DNA of 64,000 bases from Hyphomicrobiales bacterium (GTDB lineage Bacteria; Pseudomonadota; Alphaproteobacteria; Rhizobiales; Rhizobiaceae): positions 1 to 64,000 of the forward strand of contig UCNG01000008.1 in assembly GCA_900473915.1 (NCBI GenBank). The letters are read 5' to 3'. The stretch's first letter is position 1. Every line of letters starts with the position of its first letter. The position numbers were made by a program, and so were the translations under genes. The notes below the pieces were generated by a model. It did no database searches and was not told where the DNA came from. It worked only from the letters and a program-made list of their open reading frames with translations. Of the stretch, positions 60,095 through 64,000 are shown in pieces.

Positions 60095-61246
60095 ATGGCC
60101 CTTCACTTCGAGCCGGAAGAATTCGCCGCACGTCGCGACCGACTGATCTTGAAGATGGAGGAGGAGAAGCTGGATGCACTTCTGCTGTTCGCGCAGGAGA
60201 GCATGTACTGGCTGACCGGCTATGACACATTCGGCTTCTGCTTTTTCCAGTGCCTCGTGGTGAAGGCCGACGGATCGATGGTGCTGATGACGCGCTCCGC
60301 CGATCTTCGGCAGGCGCGCCATACGTCGAATATCGAGAACATCGTCGTCTGGACCGACCGCGACAATGCCAATCCGGCCGCGGACCTGCGCAATATCCTG
60401 ACGGACCTTGACCTGCTCGGCACGCGGATCGGCATCGAATACCAGACGCATGGCCTCACCGGCGCCAATGCGCGCAAGCTCGACGAGCAATTGCAGAGCT
60501 TCGCCAAGCTTTACGATGCGTCCGGCATGGTGGACCGCCTGCGCCTTCTCAAAAGCCCCGCCGAAATCGCCTATGCCAAGCGCGCTGCGGAACTGAGCGA
60601 CGACGCGCTGGATGCGGCGATCAAGCTGACCAAGGGCGGCGCGAGCGAAGCCGATATTCTGGCTGCGATGATGAGCGCCAATTTCGCAGGCGACGGCGAC
60701 TATCCGGCGAACGAATATATCATCGGCTCGGGCGACGACGCCCTGCTCTGCCGCTATAAATCCGGCCGGCGCAAGCTGAACAAGAACGACCAGCTCACGC
60801 TCGAATGGTCGGGCGTGTTCCGGCATTATCATGCGCCGATGATGCGCACGCTGATCGTCGGCAAGCCGACCGCGCATCATCTGGAGCTTTATGCCGCCGC
60901 GCGCGAGGCGCTGGAAGCCGTGGAAGCGGCGATGACCCCCGCCTCGACATTCGGCGACGTGTTCGACGCCCATGCGCGGACCATGGAAGCGCACGGCCTC
61001 ACCCGCCACCGGCTCAATGCCTGCGGTTATTCGGTGGGCGCGCGCTTCACGCCATCATGGATGGACCCGCAGATGTTCTATGCCGGAAACCCGGAAAGCA
61101 TTCAGCCAGACATGACGCTTTTCGCCCATATGATCATCATGGATTCCGACACGCAGACCGCCATGACCCTTGGCCAGACATATCTCACAACAAATGGCGC
61201 GGCAGAGCCATTATCCCGCCATTCTCTTGATATGATTGTCAAATGA
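60095..61246 (+). CDS. M24 pita-bread-fold protein, creatinase-like
   Basis: A 383-residue protein with the creatinase N-terminal domain (ARRDRLILKMEEEKLDALLLFAQESMYWLTGYDTFGFCFFQCLVV) and an M24 C-terminal domain. Several metal-ligand positions of aminopeptidase P are changed: the first Asp reads LTLEWSG (Glu), the second Asp region reads YHAPMMRTLIVG, and GHGIG reads GYSVG. Only the later Glu-type positions look possible. It may be a metal-independent hydrolase like creatinase, or have altered metal use. Starts 9 bases after pgeF with AGGAGA, so same operon. Confidence 0.85.
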   Translation: MALHFEPEEFAARRDRLILKMEEEKLDALLLFAQESMYWLTGYDTFGFCFFQCLVVKADGSMVLMTRSADLRQARHTSNIENIVVWTDRDNANPAADLRNILTDLDLLGTRIGIEYQTHGLTGANARKLDEQLQSFAKLYDASGMVDRLRLLKSPAEIAYAKRAAELSDDALDAAIKLTKGGASEADILAAMMSANFAGDGDYPANEYIIGSGDDALLCRYKSGRRKLNKNDQLTLEWSGVFRHYHAPMMRTLIVGKPTAHHLELYAAAREALEAVEAAMTPASTFGDVFDAHARTMEAHGLTRHRLNACGYSVGARFTPSWMDPQMFYAGNPESIQPDMTLFAHMIIMDSDTQTAMTLGQTYLTTNGAAEPLSRHSLDMIVK

Positions 61247-61336
61247 GGCGTAATCGGCGATAAAACGGCACGTCGGCAAAAGTCGACACAATGAACTGTA
61301 AATGCCCTATCGCAGAGAACCTGCGCCTTCAGGAGC

Positions 61337-61933
61337 ATGAAGCCGAACATGAACAAGGCACATCTTTCGTCGCTGCTGTTGCTTACCGGGTTACTTGCCG
61401 CCTGCAACAGCACTGAATCCGCTTTGAACGTACAGGGCAGCAATCAGACTGCCGGTCAGCCAACCACGGCGGCACCCGCCACTCCGGCTGCGACCACGCC
61501 AGCAGCCCCCACAGCGACCACGCCAGCAGCCGCACCGGCGGCCCCGCAGCGCAGCGCGGCGCTGAAGCCCGGCAAGCTGCATATTGCGCCCATCGTCGGC
61601 GCGCCGGTCAATGTAGTGACCCCGCTCACGCATCGCATCAACGATGACGCCAAGGCGAAGGGCATCGAGCTTGCAGGCAATAACGACCCGAGTGCCGCCT
61701 ATGTCATGAAGGGGTATTTCTCCGTTCTTGCCGAAGATAACCAGACGACGGTTCTCTATGTCTGGGACGTGCTGGATGCGTCCGGCAATCGTCTTCACCG
61801 GATACAGGGCCAGGAGAAAGTTCAGGGCGCAGCCGCAGACTCATGGAGCGTCGTTCCGGCTTCCGCCATGCAGGCAATCGCCGACCGCACCATGCAGGAA
61901 TACTCCACCTGGCTTGCGGCAAATCGCGCATGA
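61337..61933 (+). CDS. Exported lipoprotein of unknown function
   Basis: A 198-residue lipoprotein. Signal peptide with lipobox LLAACN (Cys23), a Pro/Thr/Ala repeat linker (residues ~45-70: AAPATPAATTPAAPTATTPA), then a conserved domain with GKLHIAPIVGAPVNVVTPLTHRIN and YVMKGYFSVLAEDNQTTVLYVWDVLDA. The domain resembles envelope proteins seen across Rhizobiales, function unknown. AGGAG is adjacent to the first ATG (1 base) and 13 bases from a second ATG at 61349, so the start is uncertain. Confidence 0.78.
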   Translation: MKPNMNKAHLSSLLLLTGLLAACNSTESALNVQGSNQTAGQPTTAAPATPAATTPAAPTATTPAAAPAAPQRSAALKPGKLHIAPIVGAPVNVVTPLTHRINDDAKAKGIELAGNNDPSAAYVMKGYFSVLAEDNQTTVLYVWDVLDASGNRLHRIQGQEKVQGAAADSWSVVPASAMQAIADRTMQEYSTWLAANRA

Positions 61934-62219
61934 AGCGGGCCTTTTGCGGCAAAAGGCTGAAATCTTTTGCTGAATCGGTTTTGCACATTGTGGGAAAGCC
62001 GCAATACTGGCCTTTTTGCAGCAATTGTGTCCCTTCGGGCCTTGCAATAACTGTGACTCTTTGCAATAGCCCCGGCATCCGAAAGAACCTTGCAAGCTGC
62101 TGTACTTGATCCCGTCAGATAAGTACGCAGCTTTAAAATTTTTGAGATTGTCCGTTCCGGCGGACTTTTGCGACAACCAGACTGCAAACCGCGACCGCAT
62201 CGGCGTCAGAGGCAAAAGA
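61934..62219 (+). promoter_or_regulatory. prs upstream region with repeated TTGCA
   Basis: This 286-base leader contains five TTGCA copies (61981, 62016, 62042, 62061, 62090) in 114 bases. An AT-rich segment (TTTAAAATTTTTGAG, about 62131) lies nearer the gene. No protein frame is supported. The meaning of the repeated TTGCA is unknown. Confidence 0.35.
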
Positions 62220-63152
62220 ATGAAACTTTTCGCAGGCAACTCCAACCGGGTTCTTGCCGAATCCGTTGCTCAATATCTCAACATTCCACTTGGCAAGGCC
62301 AGCGTGCGCCGCTTCGCCGATCAGGAAATCTTCGTAGAGATTCAGGAAAACGTGCGCGGCGAAGACGTATTCGTTCTGCAATCGACCTCCTATCCGGCAA
62401 ACGATCACCTGATGGAACTGCTCATCATGATCGACGCCTTCCGCCGTTCCTCGGCCCGTCGCATCACCGCCGTCCTGCCCTATTTCGGCTATGCCCGTCA
62501 GGACCGCAAGCCCGGCCCGCGCACGCCGATCTCGGCCAAGCTCGTCGCCAACCTCATCACCGAAGCCGGTGCCAACCGCGTTCTGACGCTTGACCTTCAC
62601 GCCGGTCAGATCCAGGGCTTCTTCGATATCCCGACCGACAATCTCTATGCTGTTCCGGTCATCGCCCGCGACGTGAAGGCCAACTATGCCACCGGCAATT
62701 GCATGGTCGTCTCGCCGGACGTCGGCGGCGTGGTGCGCGCCCGCTCGCTGGCAAAGCGCATCGATGCGCAGCTCGCCATCGTCGACAAGCGCCGCGAACG
62801 TCCAGGTGAATCGGAAGTCATGAACGTCATCGGCGATGTTTCCGGCAAGGACTGCCTGCTGTTCGACGATATCGTCGATTCCGGCGGCACGCTCTGCAAC
62901 GCAGCCGAAGCCCTGCTCAACAAGGGCGCGAATAGCGTCACCGCCTATATCACGCATGGCGTTCTGTCCGGCGGCGCGGTTGCCCGTATCGCCTCGTCCA
63001 AGCTGAAGGAACTGGTCATCACCGATTCCATCCAGCCGACCACCGCCATCAACGATGCGCCGAATATCCGCGTGCTGTCGATCTCGGACCTCATCGGCGA
63101 AGCCATCGCCCGCACGGCAGCGGAAGAATCCGTTTCGAGCCTGTTCGACTAA
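62220..63152 (+). CDS. prs: Ribose-phosphate pyrophosphokinase Prs
   Basis: A 310-residue PRPP synthase making the ribose donor for nucleotides, histidine and tryptophan. [20 protein letters not shown] at the N-terminus; ATP and Mg site [24 protein letters not shown] motif [18 protein letters not shown]. The ATG at 62220 fits the family start; the frame is open 38 codons upstream but without homology. It complements carAB by feeding pyrimidine synthesis. Its stop overlaps that of the convergent chromate transporter gene. Confidence 0.97.
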   Translation: MKLFAGNSNRVLAESVAQYLNIPLGKASVRRFADQEIFVEIQENVRGEDVFVLQSTSYPANDHLMELLIMIDAFRRSSARRITAVLPYFGYARQDRKPGPRTPISAKLVANLITEAGANRVLTLDLHAGQIQGFFDIPTDNLYAVPVIARDVKANYATGNCMVVSPDVGGVVRARSLAKRIDAQLAIVDKRRERPGESEVMNVIGDVSGKDCLLFDDIVDSGGTLCNAAEALLNKGANSVTAYITHGVLSGGAVARIASSKLKELVITDSIQPTTAINDAPNIRVLSISDLIGEAIARTAAEESVSSLFD

Positions 63153-64000
63153 AACAACAGTCGAAAGAAAATCCCGAAACATGCCGCCAGCAACAGCACG
63201 AGCGGCATGTTCATTCTGAAGACGACAAGCAACAATGCCGCCGCGCTTGCGATCAGGACGGCGGCATTGTCTATTGTGCTCCAGACCGGCAGCGGCAATG
63301 TGAAAGGCCCGACGGCCTTCTCCACCACCTGCGCAAACAGGACATGCAGCGAGAACCACAGCGCGAGATTGGCGATAACGCCGACGACCGCAGCCGTAAT
63401 CCCGCCCAGCATCGCCGACAGCCAGCGCACCTGACGCAGCCGCTCCACGAAAGGCGCCCCCGCCAGTATCCAGAGGAAACACGGCACGAAGGTAAACCAC
63501 AGCGCGATCACCCCGCCGAAAAAGCCGCCCAGAAGCGGCGGCAGGCCGGACAGGTTCGCAGCCCCCACAAAGCCGACAAAGACCAGCACGAGGATCAGCG
63601 GTCCCGGCGTGGTTTCCGCCAGCCCGAGCCCGGTCAGCATTTCTCCCGGCTTCATCCAGCCGAAATGCTCGACCGCCTGCTGCGCCGTATAGGAAAGCGC
63701 TGCATAGGCACCGCCAAATGTCACTGCGGCAAGCTTTGAGAAGAAAGCCGCTTCCTGCACGAAGACATGCGTGCCGCCAAAAGCCAAGAACAGCCCAAGC
63801 AAAGGCAAAAGCCACAGCCCGCCCCAGATCAGCGCCTGCTGCGTAAATTCGCGCAAGGCACCGGGCGTCGCCTCGCCCAGAACTGTTGCTGCACCATTCC
63901 CCTGAACCACGTGTCGCAGGCCACCGGCAACAGCCGCCAGCAGAACGACAAGCGGAAACGGCAATTTCAAAAGCGCTATCGCAATGAATGCCGCAACGGC
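63149..64000 (-). CDS. chrA: Chromate transporter ChrA, partial
   Basis: The C-terminal 283 residues of a CHR-family chromate efflux protein; the frame is still open at the window edge ([10 protein letters not shown] before LKLPFPL). Several membrane segments and the family motif [19 protein letters not shown], with [22 protein letters not shown] before it, mark the second CHR domain. The TTG at 63970 should not be read as a start. Its stop codon overlaps the prs stop (63149-63152), and no terminator lies between the two genes. Confidence 0.88.
   Translation of the reverse strand, partial: AVAAFIAIALLKLPFPLVVLLAAVAGGLRHVVQGNGAATVLGEATPGALREFTQQALIWGGLWLLPLLGLFLAFGGTHVFVQEAAFFSKLAAVTFGGAYAALSYTAQQAVEHFGWMKPGEMLTGLGLAETTPGPLILVLVFVGFVGAANLSGLPPLLGGFFGGVIALWFTFVPCFLWILAGAPFVERLRQVRWLSAMLGGITAAVVGVIANLALWFSLHVLFAQVVEKAVGPFTLPLPVWSTIDNAAVLIASAAALLLVVFRMNMPLVLLLAACFGIFFRLLF

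Overview
This 64 kb window is a dense, GC-rich chromosomal segment of an alphaproteobacterium of the Brucellaceae (Brucella/Ochrobactrum type). The evidence is gene content and order: rpoD-dnaG, YqeY-carA, carB, trxB next to an LsrB/VtlR-type LysR gene, greA-lpcC, a BA14K-family protein, ilvE divergent from a MarR/OmpR/kinase set, and lgt-MidA-pgeF. AbcR-like small RNA, CtrA and PHO boxes and several families of short palindromic intergenic repeats typical of Rhizobiales agree with this. No rRNA, tRNA, IS element, CRISPR array or intact prophage is visible.

Layout. 0-5 kb: hlyU-like gene, rpoD and dnaG on the minus strand, with a CtrA-type box upstream of rpoD. 5-15 kb: a Na/Pi cotransporter behind a three-unit PHO box, YqeY, carA, a Tet-like MFS pump, a zinc metallopeptidase, a divergent DUF2306/LytTR pair and an acyltransferase. 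15-24 kb: carB with a possible attenuator leader, an SbmA/BacA-like ABC protein with a degenerate ATPase domain, NUDIX, cold-shock, GST and aspartate aminotransferase genes. 24-31.5 kb: an AbcR-like sRNA, then a five-gene operon (phosphodiesterase plus a complete Ugp-type ABC importer) behind phased PHO half-sites, then lsrB and trxB. 31.5-41 kb: trkH, an Lrp regulator, lpcC-greA and several envelope or transporter genes. 41-44 kb: an unusually long uvrB. 44.2-46.1 kb: an AT-rich island holding an anti-phage dCTP deaminase (AvcD/DCD type), a translationally coupled 58-codon ORF too short for ordinary gene calling, and a 12-bp perfect inverted repeat upstream that could be an RNA regulator. 46-57 kb: Kazal lipoprotein, lytic transglycosylase, cold-shock, BA14K, MBL hydrolase, ilvE, MarR/OmpR/kinase and small genes. 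57-64 kb: lgt, MidA-like, pgeF, an M24-fold protein, a lipoprotein, prs and a chrA gene cut by the window end.

How the parts work together. Two loci carry PHO boxes (the Na/Pi transporter and the phosphodiesterase/ABC operon), which points to phosphate scavenging, the second probably by import and cleavage of glycerophosphodiesters. An AbcR-type sRNA, whose relatives repress ABC-transporter mRNAs, lies divergently beside that operon. A T-N11-A dyad suited to a LysR regulator is centred about 66 bases upstream of its predicted start, and the LsrB/VtlR homologue lies 6 kb away. The strongest candidate for a little-described system is the deaminase island at 44.2-46.1 kb.

Dispersed repeats fall into at least four families. 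One is a 108-bp element that also exists as two 198-bp versions carrying an internal 90-bp insertion; another palindrome precedes both carA and carB. All calls are from reading the sequence; no database search was run.
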